From the NCBI RefSeq assembly GCF_019649015.1, contig NZ_BLPI01000001.1, positions 186,001 through 250,000 on the forward strand: 64,000 nt of DNA, given 5' to 3'. Shown here one piece after another: positions 1-8,307 of the stretch (its first letter is position 1; each line of letters starts with the position of its first letter). The notes beneath the pieces were generated by a model. That model made no database searches. It was not told the origin of the DNA and worked only from the letters and a program-made list of their open reading frames with translations. Source of the stretch: Agarivorans litoreus (lineage in GTDB: Bacteria > Pseudomonadota > Gammaproteobacteria > Enterobacterales > Celerinatantimonadaceae). The translations under genes and the position numbers were made by a program.

Positions 1-360
1 GCATTTTTTATCCAATGAATAACGCACTGTGTTACTTTCGGTGGCACAGGCGCCGCCTAAGGTATCGTGGCGACCACAGGTATCGGCAGTAATGGTGAGC
101 ATTACGCGACCTAAATTGGATAACAGCTTTGTGCCAGCGGTTAAGTAAACATTGCCTTGTTCACGAATGGTATCCATGGCGCTGTATCGCTCGCTGGGAT
201 CGGCTGCACTGTAAAACAAAGTGTCTGCTGCTTGGTTACCTTCTAAGTCTAAAATTCGCAGCGTTTGACCGGCTTTTAGCTCCCGCATGTAGTAGTCTCC
301 AGCTGGAACCACTTCTCGCTGGCTGGCTTGTTCTGCTTGTAAATCACTTTCTTTGATCAT
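1..360 (-). CDS. DUF1989 carboxyguanidine deiminase-type subunit (urea carboxylase-associated protein), partial
   Basis: Reading the minus strand from an ATG at 360 gives 120 residues open to the window edge, so the C-terminal part is missing. The N-terminus carries the family pattern [20 protein letters not shown], then [10 protein letters not shown], then a metal-ligand-like cluster [16 protein letters not shown]. This is the DUF1989 family long annotated as urea carboxylase-associated and now known as one of two subunits of carboxyguanidine deiminase, which converts carboxyguanidine to allophanate. It lies 29 bp after its paralogue (390-1145) as last visible gene of a riboswitch-controlled operon; a guanidine carboxylase gene is expected just outside the window. 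Family assignment is firm, the substrate is inferred from riboswitch and context. Confidence 0.85.
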   Translation of the reverse strand, partial: MIKESDLQAEQASQREVVPAGDYYMRELKAGQTLRILDLEGNQAADTLFYSAADPSERYSAMDTIREQGNVYLTAGTKLLSNLGRVMLTITADTCGRHDTLGGACATESNTVRYSLDKKC

Positions 361-389
361 GAATATTATTCCTTGTTTAGCGCTTACAA

Positions 390-1145
390 CTAAGCTTCAC
401 AACAAGTGCTAGCTTGGCTAACACAACGGTAGCGTTCGGTATTTTCGAAGCCACGACCATTCTCTGGTCTAAAGTTTCGGCAGTAGTCGTCTTCGCTCAC
501 CGGATCAGCTTCCAGCATCGCAACTTCAACACCATGGTTGGGGTATTCACTAGCAGGGTTCATTGGATGTGGGCAAGTTGTCATCAGCACTAAAGTGTCC
601 ATTTCAAAACGCAGTTCGATAACATCTCCCGCTTTACTGGCGTTTTGCTCAAACTGTAAGTTGCCTTCTGCATCGGCGGCAACTTTACTAAATAGGTTAA
701 TGTTAGCTGCCATGTCACGCTTGCCTAAACCATATTTAGCTAATTCAACCAGCATGGCGTCGTAGCCATTTTGTAACCACAAATTACCTTGAGTTTGATA
801 GCTACGCTCTCCCCATTTCTCGGCGACCTTTTGTTTGTTCGCTAAGCCTCCTACGCTGTCTATCCAGCCGGTATCGTCACGGGTAATCGAGCAGAACACC
901 CGCCCCATATCGGAATACAAACAATTACCTTTGGTTAGTTTAAAGGTGTGCTGACATTTAAGGGTATCGGGCGCGTTATAACGCTCTAACAAATCCTTTG
1001 GGTTATAAAACAGTAGGCTCACGTTAGAAGCCCCTTCTGGGTTGGTAAAACGCAAGGTTTTACCTGCAGGTACAGTTACCGACCAATGCGCGGCACCGTT
1101 TATCACTTCTTGGTAAATAGGTTCTTGGGAAATAGTAGAGTTCAT
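390..1145 (-). CDS. DUF1989 carboxyguanidine deiminase-type subunit (urea carboxylase-associated protein)
   Basis: 251 residues, ATG start preceded by TAAGGACAATCT. It shares the DUF1989 layout with the next gene: [34 protein letters not shown], a [18 protein letters not shown] block and a C-terminal [14 protein letters not shown] motif. It should pair with the gene at 1-360 as the second subunit of a carboxyguanidine deiminase in guanidine nitrogen assimilation. At the position where the partner has C-G-R-H-D this protein has T-G-W-I-D, so the Cys and His ligands seen in the partner are absent here; this would make it the non-catalytic subunit, which is inference. Starts 12 bp after the ATPase stop. 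The C-terminus is Cys-rich ([11 protein letters not shown]). Confidence 0.85.
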   Translation of the reverse strand: MNSTISQEPIYQEVINGAAHWSVTVPAGKTLRFTNPEGASNVSLLFYNPKDLLERYNAPDTLKCQHTFKLTKGNCLYSDMGRVFCSITRDDTGWIDSVGGLANKQKVAEKWGERSYQTQGNLWLQNGYDAMLVELAKYGLGKRDMAANINLFSKVAADAEGNLQFEQNASKAGDVIELRFEMDTLVLMTTCPHPMNPASEYPNHGVEVAMLEADPVSEDDYCRNFRPENGRGFENTERYRCVSQASTCCEA

Positions 1146-1157
1146 AGATTGTCCTTA

Positions 1158-1943
1158 TTAGGCCACCGACTTATCAATAATCGGCTTCATCTCTTCACTA
1201 AAACGAGCAGCATCGCTGTCTTTGCTAATAGGAATATCGAAGGTGACTTGCGCGCCAAAGCGCTCGGGATGCTGCGCATCATGACGATGCTTGTCAAACA
1301 CCCATAGGCGGTTGCCTAAGCTAAAACCTTCGGAGAGATCGTGGGTAATCATAAATATGGTAAGTTTGTGCTCTTGCCACAACTGATGAACTAGCTTGTG
1401 CATGTCTTTACGAATGCCGGGGTCAAGCGCGCCAAAAGGTTCGTCTAGTAACAATATCTTTGGCTTTTTCATCAAGGCTTGAGCAATTGCCAAGCGTTGC
1501 TGCATACCCCCAGACATCTCTGTTGGGTATTTATGCGCGGCTTCTGTTAAACCTACTTTGTCTAACATTGCCATTGCTTGGCTGTATGCCTGTTGTTTTG
1601 CTTTACCAAATAGACTCGCAAGCACTGGTGCTTTAGCAAATACATCACTTAGCATAACGTTTTGCACTGCTGTTAAGTGGGGAAACACCGAGTACTTTTG
1701 AAACACAATGCCACGCTCTGGCCCTGGTTCATTAGGTAAAGGTTCGCCATTTAACAAAAGCTTGCCACGGCTGGCAGTTTCGTTTCCTAATAGCAAATTT
1801 AGAAAGGTAGATTTGCCACAGCCAGATGCGCCTACAATGCTAACAAACTCGCCTTCTTCAACACTTAGGTTTAAGCGCTCTAGCACAACGTTGTCGCCGT
1901 ACTCTTTCCAAACGTCTATGGCTTGAATGATTGGAGTGCTCAT
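1158..1943 (-). CDS. ABC transporter ATP-binding protein, probable guanidine importer
   Basis: 261 residues from the ATG at 1943. This start overlaps the permease stop as TAATG and has AAGGAGA eight bases upstream; an upstream in-frame start at 2009 would bury 66 bp in the permease and is rejected. Walker A GASGCGKST at 38-46, Q-loop near 82, signature SGGMQQR near 144-150, Walker B ILLLDEPFGALD near 163. Sequence type is that of SsuB/TauB-like nitrate, sulfonate and taurine importer ATPases. Position in a guanidine-I riboswitch operon next to carboxyguanidine deiminase subunits makes guanidine (or a guanidino compound) the likely cargo; that is inference. Confidence 0.9.
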   Translation of the reverse strand: MSTPIIQAIDVWKEYGDNVVLERLNLSVEEGEFVSIVGASGCGKSTFLNLLLGNETASRGKLLLNGEPLPNEPGPERGIVFQKYSVFPHLTAVQNVMLSDVFAKAPVLASLFGKAKQQAYSQAMAMLDKVGLTEAAHKYPTEMSGGMQQRLAIAQALMKKPKILLLDEPFGALDPGIRKDMHKLVHQLWQEHKLTIFMITHDLSEGFSLGNRLWVFDKHRHDAQHPERFGAQVTFDIPISKDSDAARFSEEMKPIIDKSVA

Positions 1944-2767
1944 TATGCGTCTCCTTGTGTTTTGTGATACCAAGAAAAAGCATGCACCGACAACTTGCGC
2001 AGCAGCCAATCCATTACAAAGGCCAGCACACTAATCCACAGCACGTAAGGCAAAATTACGTCCATCGCTAAGTAACGGCGAATAAGGAAGATGCGATAAC
2101 CCAAGCCCTCTGTGGCAGCAATTGCCTCAGCTGCAATCAAAAATAGCCAAGCACTGCCCAAAGTTAAACGAACCGCTTCGATTAGCTTTGGCAGAATTTG
2201 CGGAATAACGACCGCAATTATGGTTTGCCAGCTAGACGCACCTAAAGTTTGCGCTTTTAATATCTGTTCATTAGGCAGCGCATCGGTGCGCAGCTGCAGG
2301 TCTCTAATCATAATTGGGCAGATCCCAATGATGATCAGCATTACTTTAGATAACTCTCCCAAGCCAAACACAATGAACAAGATAGGCAAAATTGCCATGG
2401 GTGGAATGAGCGAGATGGCAGTAACCAATGGCGATAAAGGTGCACGTACAAATGGCACCATGCCATTAGCAACTCCCACCATTAAGGCCACTAAGGCGCT
2501 AATTCCTACCCCAAGCGCCAAGCGAGTTAAACTAGCAAGCGTATCTGCCAGCATTAAGTACTCGCCGCTGCGTTTGCTAGGCTCAAACGCCATGCGGTTA
2601 ATTGCTTCCACAAAACTCGACATAGCAGGCAATAACTTATCGTTTGGATTGTCTGCTAAGCGCGCCTGTGATGCAGCCATGTATAAAGCAATTAGCAGCA
2701 AAAACGGTAGTAGGCCCAACATCAGCCGCACGAAGCGGCTAGGTTTTTTATTAATTATGCGAGTCAT
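1943..2767 (-). CDS. ABC transporter permease, SsuC/TauC type, probable guanidine importer
   Basis: 274 residues with about six hydrophobic segments, the first at residues 13-31. The coupling loop typical of binding-protein-dependent permeases is visible as ILKAQTLGASSWQTIIAVVI followed by PQILPKLI. The start ATG lies 10 bp after the binding-protein stop with TAAGGCTC as ribosome site. It forms the inner-membrane channel for the ATPase encoded immediately downstream (1-bp overlap) and the periplasmic binding protein upstream. Cargo assignment to guanidine rests on the riboswitch at 3921-4010. Confidence 0.9.
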   Translation of the reverse strand: MTRIINKKPSRFVRLMLGLLPFLLLIALYMAASQARLADNPNDKLLPAMSSFVEAINRMAFEPSKRSGEYLMLADTLASLTRLALGVGISALVALMVGVANGMVPFVRAPLSPLVTAISLIPPMAILPILFIVFGLGELSKVMLIIIGICPIMIRDLQLRTDALPNEQILKAQTLGASSWQTIIAVVIPQILPKLIEAVRLTLGSAWLFLIAAEAIAATEGLGYRIFLIRRYLAMDVILPYVLWISVLAFVMDWLLRKLSVHAFSWYHKTQGDA

Positions 2768-2777
2768 AGGCAGAGCC

Positions 2778-3860
2778 TTATAGTTTGCCTTCGGCAGCCA
2801 TATCCATGTACTCGGCTGTAAAGCGAAGTTTTACGTTACTTGAATCGCCATAAACACCTGATGGAGTTTCGATACCGATAAAGCTAGCATCTGGTGCACC
2901 TTCACCTAACAAACCGTGATGGTGCGAAAACTCGGCTACTTTAGCCATGGTGCTTTTTAAAGTTGCGCTATTGGTAAAATCAACAGCTTCTTGAGGTTGG
3001 TAGAACATTTTAGTAGACGCTAATTGCGCATCATAACCGGCCAAATCGGTACCTGATGCTTCAGCCATAAATGCACGAGCTTTCATTGCTGCTTCATCAT
3101 CACCTGACATCGTGGTCATAATCTCGTACCACGCGCCAGTTAAAGCTTTACCTAGCTTAGGATCTTGCTTAAGCGTATCGGTGTTCACTACTAGCAAGTC
3201 GATGATCTCACCTGGGATCTTAGATGAGTCGAACACCATGTTGGTATCTGGCATTGCCACAATTTCGCTTAGTAGCGGATTCCAAGTAGTAACAGCTGTT
3301 ACATCTTTGGTAGTGAATGCAGCAACTAAATCGGCGTCGGAGGTGTTTTCAACTTTGATATCACGCTCTTTTAAGTCTACTGACTCTAAGGCGCGAGCTA
3401 ACAAATAATGCGAAACACTTAACTCTACCAAGTTAACTTTTTCGCCTTTTATGTCAGCAAGGCTTTTATCACCTTTAAGTACTACACCGTCGTTACCATT
3501 TGAGAAGTCGCCAACAATTAACGCAGTTGAATCCACGCCACTGGCAGCAGGAATAGTTAGTGCGTCCATGTTGGTCATAACTGTGGCATCAAAGCCACCG
3601 GCGGTGTATTGGTTAATTGATTCGATGTAGTCGTTCACCTGCACAACTTCGATATTGATATCGTATTTGTCGGCCCACTTATCAACAATGCCTGAGGCTG
3701 CACCATAGTCCCACGGCATCCAACCAACATAGATAGTCCAAGCGAGTTTATAAGTAGGTTTATCGGCGGCTTGCGCAGATACAACACTAAGCGCACTTGC
3801 GCTAACGATGGTGGCTGCTACTGCCAGGGTACGGAGTGGAGATTTAATTAGGTTTATCAT
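2778..3860 (-). CDS. Periplasmic substrate-binding protein of probable guanidine ABC transporter
   Basis: 360 residues from the ATG at 3860, which has GAGGTGA correctly spaced; an in-frame start eight codons upstream (3884) has no better site. A signal peptide runs to about residue 32 with an AQA cleavage site before ADKPTYKLAW. The WTIYVGWMPWDYGAASGI segment and the FDATVMTNMDALTIPAASGV segment are typical of NMT1/TauA-like binding proteins found beside urea carboxylase-type genes. First gene after the guanidine-I riboswitch, so it likely delivers guanidine to the permease encoded 10 bp downstream. Confidence 0.88.
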   Translation of the reverse strand: MINLIKSPLRTLAVAATIVSASALSVVSAQAADKPTYKLAWTIYVGWMPWDYGAASGIVDKWADKYDINIEVVQVNDYIESINQYTAGGFDATVMTNMDALTIPAASGVDSTALIVGDFSNGNDGVVLKGDKSLADIKGEKVNLVELSVSHYLLARALESVDLKERDIKVENTSDADLVAAFTTKDVTAVTTWNPLLSEIVAMPDTNMVFDSSKIPGEIIDLLVVNTDTLKQDPKLGKALTGAWYEIMTTMSGDDEAAMKARAFMAEASGTDLAGYDAQLASTKMFYQPQEAVDFTNSATLKSTMAKVAEFSHHHGLLGEGAPDASFIGIETPSGVYGDSSNVKLRFTAEYMDMAAEGKL

Positions 3861-3886
3861 GGTCACCTCAATGTGGTTATGCACTT

Positions 3887-3926
3887 TAAAATAAAAACAT
3901 GAGAGACGTATTTATTGTCATCTCCC
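3887..3926 (-). terminator. Candidate expression-platform terminator of the guanidine riboswitch
   Basis: On the minus strand the last aptamer bases GGGAGA (3926-3921) can pair with TCTCTC (3906-3901), followed by ATGTTTTTATTTT. Forming this stem would break the 3' edge of the aptamer, as expected for a switch in which ligand prevents termination. The stem is short (six pairs with one wobble), so the call is tentative. Confidence 0.45.
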
Positions 3927-4010
3927 GGGCTTTTATCCCTCCGTGTAACCTCTATGAGGTTGACAACTCTCGGTCCAGACACTGCATTGCAGCCGGAACC
4001 CTAGATGTCT
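3921..4010 (-). promoter_or_regulatory. Guanidine-I riboswitch (ykkC class)
   Basis: On the minus strand the sequence runs CTAGGGTTCCGGC (4003-3991), then CTGGACCGAGAGTTG (3978-3964), a short CCTCATAGAGG hairpin (3960-3949), then ACACGGAGGGATAAAAGCCC and GGGAGA (3945-3921). These are the conserved blocks of the ykkC guanidine-I aptamer in the correct order and spacing. It sits about 60 bp upstream of the transporter operon. Guanidine binding is expected to switch expression on. Confidence 0.93.
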
Positions 4011-4230
4011 ATTGCAAATTTTAAGCGGCTCTTGATGAGGCAGAGCCATACATCTCTCATGTCGCAAAAAGTAAATTGCAATGGCTATGCCAAACTAGCA
4101 TTACCCCATTTTAGGTACTTTGTACAAATAGATTGAGAATGCGGCGCACCATCTTGGCGCATAAAGATAATAGGCGCACCAAACTGGCAGAAGAAGCAGT
4201 AGATTGATAAACCCAGTTGTGAAAACCAAA

Positions 4231-4261
4231 AAAGCCAGTAGCAAGTGCTACTGGCTTTTTT
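4231..4261 (-). terminator. Terminator of the tRNA cluster
   Basis: Stem AGCCAGTAGCA/TGCTACTGGCT with A-run before and T-run after; it lies 5 bp past the 3' end of the last tRNA-Leu on the minus strand. It could act in both directions. Confidence 0.8.
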
Positions 4262-4265
4262 GAAT

Positions 4266-4352
4266 TGGTGCCCGGGGCCGGACTTGAACCGGCACGTCCT
4301 TTCAGACGAGGGATTTTAAATCCCTTGTGTCTACCAATTTCACCACCCGGGC
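4266..4352 (-). tRNA. leuZ: tRNA-Leu(TAA), leuZ-like
   Basis: 87 nt including encoded CCA. Acceptor GCCCGGG pairs with CCCGGGC, anticodon loop TTTAAAA gives TAA, long variable arm GTCTGAAAGGAC, T-loop GTTCAAGTC. Last gene of the Gly-Cys-Leu set. Confidence 0.97.
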
Positions 4353-4369
4353 AAAACTTTTCTTTGTAA

Positions 4370-4443
4370 TGGAGGCGGGTCCCGGAGTCGAACCGAGGTC
4401 CACGGATTTGCAATCCGCTGCATAGCCACTCTGCCAACCCGCC
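4370..4443 (-). tRNA. cysT: tRNA-Cys(GCA)
   Basis: 74 nt with encoded CCA. Acceptor GGCGGGT pairs with ACCCGCC, anticodon GCA in loop ATTGCAAAT context, T-loop GTTCGACTC. Between tRNA-Gly and tRNA-Leu, the order of the enteric glyW-cysT-leuZ operon. Confidence 0.97.
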
Positions 4444-4461
4444 AAACAGCGTTACAAATTT

Positions 4462-4537
4462 TGGAGCGGCACATCGGGTTCGAACCGATGACCTCAACCT
4501 TGGCAAGGTTGCGCTCTACCAACTGAGCTAGTGCCGC
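4462..4537 (-). tRNA. glyW: tRNA-Gly(GCC)
   Basis: 76 nt with encoded CCA. Acceptor GCGGCAC/GTGCCGC, anticodon loop TTGCCAA gives GCC, T-loop GTTCGAACC. Its 5' end is repeated in two decayed tandem copies just upstream (4525-4712). Confidence 0.97.
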
Positions 4538-4712
4538 TTTATTCTTTATCACTATTTAGTGCAAGTGAGCTAACAACTAGGTTGCGCTACTCTATATACT
4601 CACACTGAGCTAGTGCCGCTTTATTCTTTATCACTATTTAGTGCAAGTAAGCTAACAACTAGGTTGCGCTACTCTTTATACTCACACTGAGCTAGTGCCG
4701 CTTTATTCTTTA
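4525..4712. repeat. 82-bp tandem repeat made of decayed tRNA-Gly ends plus spacer
   Basis: The 14-mer GAGCTAGTGCCGCT starts at 4525, 4607 and 4689, an exact 82-bp period. Each full unit contains the 5' end of tRNA-Gly, a spacer TTATTCTTTATCACTATTT, and a remnant GGTTGCGCTACTCT of the D-arm/anticodon region; the two full units differ at two positions. The third unit is cut near 4712. The units look like tRNA-Gly copies that lost their 3' halves. Confidence 0.9.
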
Positions 4713-4719
4713 AACAAAT

Positions 4720-4806
4720 TGGTGCCCGGGGCCGGACTTGAACCGGCACGTCCTTTCAGACGAGGGATTTTAAATCCCTTGTGTCTACCAATTTCACCAC
4801 CCGGGC
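4720..4806 (-). tRNA. tRNA-Leu(TAA), extra copy
   Basis: 87 nt, same sequence as the copies at 4266 and 5111. It stands without Gly and Cys partners; downstream on the minus strand are decayed tRNA-Gly repeats, which suggests loss of a complete Gly-Cys-Leu unit by recombination. Confidence 0.96.
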
Positions 4807-5110
4807 GACACGTTTTGTTGTTAACTAGGAGCTAGCCCCTGAAAACGAGTTGTACTTTAACGTATTACAGAAATGAGTCAACGGATTTTTTAAGGGAGTT
4901 GATTCAAGTGCTTAAAAAGCGATCTAGGCGCTGCCTTTTCACACCATTCCTGTAATCACACCGCGAGATTCAGCAGCCTTTTCACACTACCAAAGTAAAA
5001 CACATATCTATAAACAAATGATTTGATGCGCTGATTAATTGCAACAATGAGAGTAGCTGACAAGATGAGGAAAACTTGGGAAGCTTAAGATATAGAATAG
5101 ATAGAAGAGT
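4807..5110. other. Spacer between tRNA units; no gene seen
   Basis: About 300 bp of moderately AT-rich sequence between the extra tRNA-Leu and the second Gly-Cys-Leu unit. I see no open frame of credible codon use, no strong hairpin and no tRNA remnant here. Confidence 0.6.
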
Positions 5111-5197
5111 TGGTGCCCGGGGCCGGACTTGAACCGGCACGTCCTTTCAGACGAGGGATTTTAAATCCCTTGTGTCTACCAATTTCACCACCCGGGC
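5111..5197 (-). tRNA. tRNA-Leu(TAA)
   Basis: 87 nt with encoded CCA, same as the copies at 4266 and 4720; anticodon loop TTTAAAA. Last gene of the promoter-proximal Gly-Cys-Leu unit. Confidence 0.97.
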
Positions 5198-5214
5198 GAC
5201 ACAAATTTTTAGTA

Positions 5215-5288
5215 TGGAGGCGGGTCCCGGAGTCGAACCGAGGTCCACGGATTTGCAATCCGCTGCATAGCCACTCTGCCAACCCGCC
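5215..5288 (-). tRNA. tRNA-Cys(GCA)
   Basis: 74 nt with encoded CCA, same as the copy at 4370. Separated from tRNA-Leu by 17 bp. Confidence 0.97.
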
Positions 5289-5306
5289 ATACTATGTGTG
5301 TTAAAT

Positions 5307-5382
5307 TGGAGCGGCACATCGGGTTCGAACCGATGACCTCAACCTTGGCAAGGTTGCGCTCTACCAACTGAGCTAGTGCCGC
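5307..5382 (-). tRNA. tRNA-Gly(GCC)
   Basis: 76 nt with encoded CCA, same as the copy at 4462. It is the first tRNA after pgsA on this strand, matching the enteric order pgsA-glyW-cysT-leuZ. Confidence 0.97.
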
Positions 5383-5419
5383 TTCATACGCTTTACTTGC
5401 TAGTATGGAAAAATAGACA

Positions 5420-5466
5420 ACAAGGTTGCGCTACTCTTGATACCCACACTGAGCTAGTGCTGCGTC
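5420..5466 (-). pseudogene. Decayed tRNA-Gly fragment
   Basis: Plus-strand text AAGGTTGCGCTACTCTTGAT then ACTGAGCTAGTGCTGCG repeats the anticodon-arm, D-arm and acceptor portions of tRNA-Gly with substitutions and missing bases. It has no T-arm. Same kind of remnant as in the 82-bp repeats. Confidence 0.75.
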
Positions 5467-5613
5467 TTGCGTATTACCTAAGTAATGCGCCTTTAACACT
5501 CCAGCGTTGCCGCTGAATGTGCTGTGCATTTTAGCGACCTAAATCTTTACGTCAACTGTCTTTTAATAAGTTTCTTACTGTTCGTTGGATTTTTAGGCTA
5601 AAGCTACGATTTA

Positions 5614-5882
5614 TTAGGGTCTGTTGACCTTTGGTGTTGAAATTTTGTTCGAGATAAGCGGGCTTTAATCGCGGCGAGCACATAGAAGCCTAGTGGGCTA
5701 AGCAAGAAGTGCTTAACAAAGAGTAAAGTTCGCTTACCCGAACCCTTCGAGCAGCATTTCTTAGCCATTTACTCAGCGTTAGCGAGTGATTATTAAGCCC
5801 ACTTAACTGCTCACTCACTGCCTTGCCTAAATGGCTAATAAATTGCTGCAAAAACCATCAGCAAAGATCAACAGACCCTAAT
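5614..5882. mobile_element. MITE-like inverted-repeat element in the pgsA stop codon
   Basis: The left end TTAGGGTCTGTTGACCTTTG (5614-5633) is matched in inverted orientation by CAAAGATCAACAGACCCTAA (5862-5881) with one mismatch. TA dinucleotides flank the GGGTCT ends on both sides. The interior has partial inverted symmetry (AAGCGGGCTTTAAT against ATTAAGCCCACTTAA) and no protein-coding frame. It is thus a short non-autonomous element; the ends resemble some IS5-family termini, which I cannot confirm. The TAG stop of pgsA is formed by the target TA plus the first G of the element. Confidence 0.75.
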
Positions 5883-6426
5883 CATTTTGCTTTAATTCTG
5901 GCCACGCCAGAATTAAATAACTCACCATTGACCACAGCGTAAGAACAGTTGCCACATAAAATAATACGTAACTGGCTTGCGTAACTAAAGGGTCTATTTG
6001 TGCGGTTAAGCCGGTGATAGCCGCCATTTGAGCAGCTGTTTTATATTTTCCTATCCAAGATACCGCAACGCTTGAACGCTTACCAAGTTCTGCCATCCAC
6101 TCTCGTAGTGCAGAAATAATAATTTCGCGGGATATCATGATAACCGCCGGAACAGTAATCCAAAAAGTCTGATAATGCTCAACCAACAGCACTAAGGCCG
6201 CAACTACCATTGCCTTATCGGCCACTGGGTCGAGAAATGCACCAAAAGGTGTGGTTTGCCCTAGGCGTCGCGCTAAGTAACCATCTAAATAATCTGTAGC
6301 AGCCGCTAAGCCAAAGATAAATGCAGCGGCCAACATGCCCCACTCTACGGGAAGGTAAAAAGCTATTAAGAAAAACGGAATTAATACAATTCTAAACGCG
6401 GTTAGTATATTTGGAATATTTATCAT
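5878..6426 (-). CDS. pgsA: CDP-diacylglycerol--glycerol-3-phosphate 3-phosphatidyltransferase
   Basis: 182 residues, the usual length. Makes phosphatidylglycerophosphate, first committed step to phosphatidylglycerol and cardiolipin, in the inner membrane. The CDP-alcohol phosphatidyltransferase signature is complete: D48-G49, A52-R53, G62, D66, D70, followed by K. Several hydrophobic helices follow. Lies 46 bp after uvrC and upstream of tRNA-Gly-Cys-Leu as in E. coli. The final codon and stop fall at the end of an inverted-repeat element (5614-5882), so the gene's 3' border was remodelled without loss of length. Confidence 0.97.
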   Translation of the reverse strand: MINIPNILTAFRIVLIPFFLIAFYLPVEWGMLAAAFIFGLAAATDYLDGYLARRLGQTTPFGAFLDPVADKAMVVAALVLLVEHYQTFWITVPAVIMISREIIISALREWMAELGKRSSVAVSWIGKYKTAAQMAAITGLTAQIDPLVTQASYVLFYVATVLTLWSMVSYLILAWPELKQND

Positions 6427-6472
6427 TATTTTTCATTTATAAAACTACTGCCGCTATGTTGCCTAATCTTGC

Positions 6473-8305
6473 CTAGTGATGCAACGAATCATAAATTTTT
6501 TGCGCTAAAGTAGGGCTAATTCCGGGAACTTTTTTAATTTCGTCAACACTAGCGCTTTTGAGCTGCTGCATTCCACCTAAATGCGTTAGCAATGCTTGAC
6601 GCCGTTTGGCCCCTACTCCATCAATATCTTCCAACACACTAGTCTTGCGCGCTTTGTCTCGGCGATTACGATGACCGGTTATCGCAAAGCGATGGCTTTC
6701 GTCTCGAATATGTTGAATAAGATGCAATGCAGCGGAATCACTGGGTAAGTGAATTTCTGTCATCGCTTTACCAATCAGCAGTGTCTCTAAGCCTGGTTTG
6801 CGGGTTGTGCCTTTAGCGACTCCCACCAATAGAGGCATAGGTTCTAGATTTAGCGGCTCAATGCTGGCAAAAGCTGCAGACAACTGCCCTTTGCCACCAT
6901 CAATAAACAATACATCGGGGATCTTTTCCGCTAACTGGGCCTTTTGGTAACGACGAGTTAATGCCTGCGCCATTGCGGCATAGTCATCGCCACCGGTAAT
7001 GCCGTCGATGTTAAAGCGACGATACTCAGATTTGTTTGGGCCTTGCCTGTCAAACACCACACATGAAGCCACCGTGCGCTCGCCTTGGGTATGGCTGATA
7101 TCAAAACACTCCATACGTTTAATTGGCTGTTCTTGCTTAAGCAGTGCTTCAAGTTCGGTGACCCGATGGTGAATGGTGGCTTCTTGGTTTAGTTTGGTTA
7201 ATAGCGCATTTTCTGCATTGGTATTTGCTAGCGCCACAAACCGCAGCTTCTCTCCACGTTTTGGTTGAGAAAGCTTCACTTTGCAATCGAGTTCACTTTC
7301 GATTGCTGCTTCTATCTCTGGCCAATCGCCTTCGATATCAGGCAACAGCACTTCATTAGGTTGGTTGCCCTTACGTTGTTCAGACAGGTAATACTGCATC
7401 ACAAAACTGCGCAGTACTTCTGGTAAATCGGCCTGTTTAGGCACTTTAGGGTAATACGAACGACTACCTAGTACTTGACCATCACGGATCAGCAACAAAT
7501 GAATAACGGCAATGCCATTTCTAAAGGCAAAACCCAATACGTCACTATGCTCGGTATTGCCACTCACAAACTGTTGCTCTTGAACTTTGCGTAAAGCTTG
7601 AATTTGGTCTCGAAAACCCGCGGCGGCTTCAAAATCTAAGCTATCGCTAGCCTTGGTCATCTTTTCGGCTAGTTGATTAATTACCTGTTGGCTTTTGCCC
7701 TTTAGGAACATGCTGGCAAGATCTACTTGCTGTTGATAGTCTTCTTCGCTAATTAAGTTTACACAGGGTCCAGAACAACGTTTAAGTTGATACTGAAGAC
7801 AAGGGCGTTGGCGATTGGCATATTCACTATCGCTACACTGGCGTATAGGAAATAGCTTCTGCATCAAATGTAGGCTTTCTCGCACCGCATTACCATTAGG
7901 ATAAGGGCCAAAATAATCGCCTTTGTTACGTTTAGCACCTCGATGCATCGATATCCGTGGATGCTTGTGTTTACTTAAAAGAATATAGGGATAAGACTTA
8001 TCGTCTCGCAGCAGCACATTGTATTTGGGTAGGTGCTTTTTAATCAGGTTGTGTTCAAGAATAAGCGCTTCGGTTTCGGTATGCGTAACCGTAACTTCAA
8101 CCCTGGCTATATTTGAGACCAAGGCACGGGTTTTATTGCTATCGACGTTTTTACGAAAATAGCTACTTAAACGCTTCTTGAGCGATTTTGCTTTACCTAC
8201 ATAGATTACTTTATTAGCGGCGTTATACATCATGTATATGCCGCTCGCTTCGGTAACCTGGCTTAGAAATGCCTTACTATCAAATGGAGCGCTATCTTCG
8301 AGCAA
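6473..8305 (-). CDS. uvrC: Excinuclease ABC subunit C
   Basis: 610 residues, same as the E. coli protein. Dual-incision nuclease of nucleotide excision repair that acts with UvrA and UvrB. GIY-YIG nuclease at the N-terminus (GIY 22-24, YVG 35-37), UVR motif around 205-240 ([18 protein letters not shown]), RNase H-like middle with [10 protein letters not shown], and C-terminal helix-hairpin-helix [17 protein letters not shown] and [12 protein letters not shown]. The start is TTG at 8305, two bases after the uvrY stop; alignment with FDAKAFL of the E. coli N-terminus supports it, and the next Met lies inside the nuclease domain. Translation is probably coupled to uvrY. Confidence 0.97.
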   Translation of the reverse strand: MLEDSAPFDSKAFLSQVTEASGIYMMYNAANKVIYVGKAKSLKKRLSSYFRKNVDSNKTRALVSNIARVEVTVTHTETEALILEHNLIKKHLPKYNVLLRDDKSYPYILLSKHKHPRISMHRGAKRNKGDYFGPYPNGNAVRESLHLMQKLFPIRQCSDSEYANRQRPCLQYQLKRCSGPCVNLISEEDYQQQVDLASMFLKGKSQQVINQLAEKMTKASDSLDFEAAAGFRDQIQALRKVQEQQFVSGNTEHSDVLGFAFRNGIAVIHLLLIRDGQVLGSRSYYPKVPKQADLPEVLRSFVMQYYLSEQRKGNQPNEVLLPDIEGDWPEIEAAIESELDCKVKLSQPKRGEKLRFVALANTNAENALLTKLNQEATIHHRVTELEALLKQEQPIKRMECFDISHTQGERTVASCVVFDRQGPNKSEYRRFNIDGITGGDDYAAMAQALTRRYQKAQLAEKIPDVLFIDGGKGQLSAAFASIEPLNLEPMPLLVGVAKGTTRKPGLETLLIGKAMTEIHLPSDSAALHLIQHIRDESHRFAITGHRNRRDKARKTSVLEDIDGVGAKRRQALLTHLGGMQQLKSASVDEIKKVPGISPTLAQKIYDSLHH

Positions 8306-8307
8306 AA

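Noticed and set aside
1944-2009. Longer N-terminus for the ABC ATPase
   Set aside because: It lies inside the permease gene; ATG 1943 has a ribosome site and a TAATG junction.
4111-4552. Long open frames across the tRNA cluster, also at 5085-5304
   Set aside because: They are translations of tRNA genes (AEWLCSGLQIRGPRFDSGT-type sequence) and spacers, not proteins.
4525-4712. Short regular repeats as a CRISPR array
   Set aside because: Units are 82 bp, almost identical throughout with no unique spacers, and contain tRNA-Gly pieces; no cas genes.
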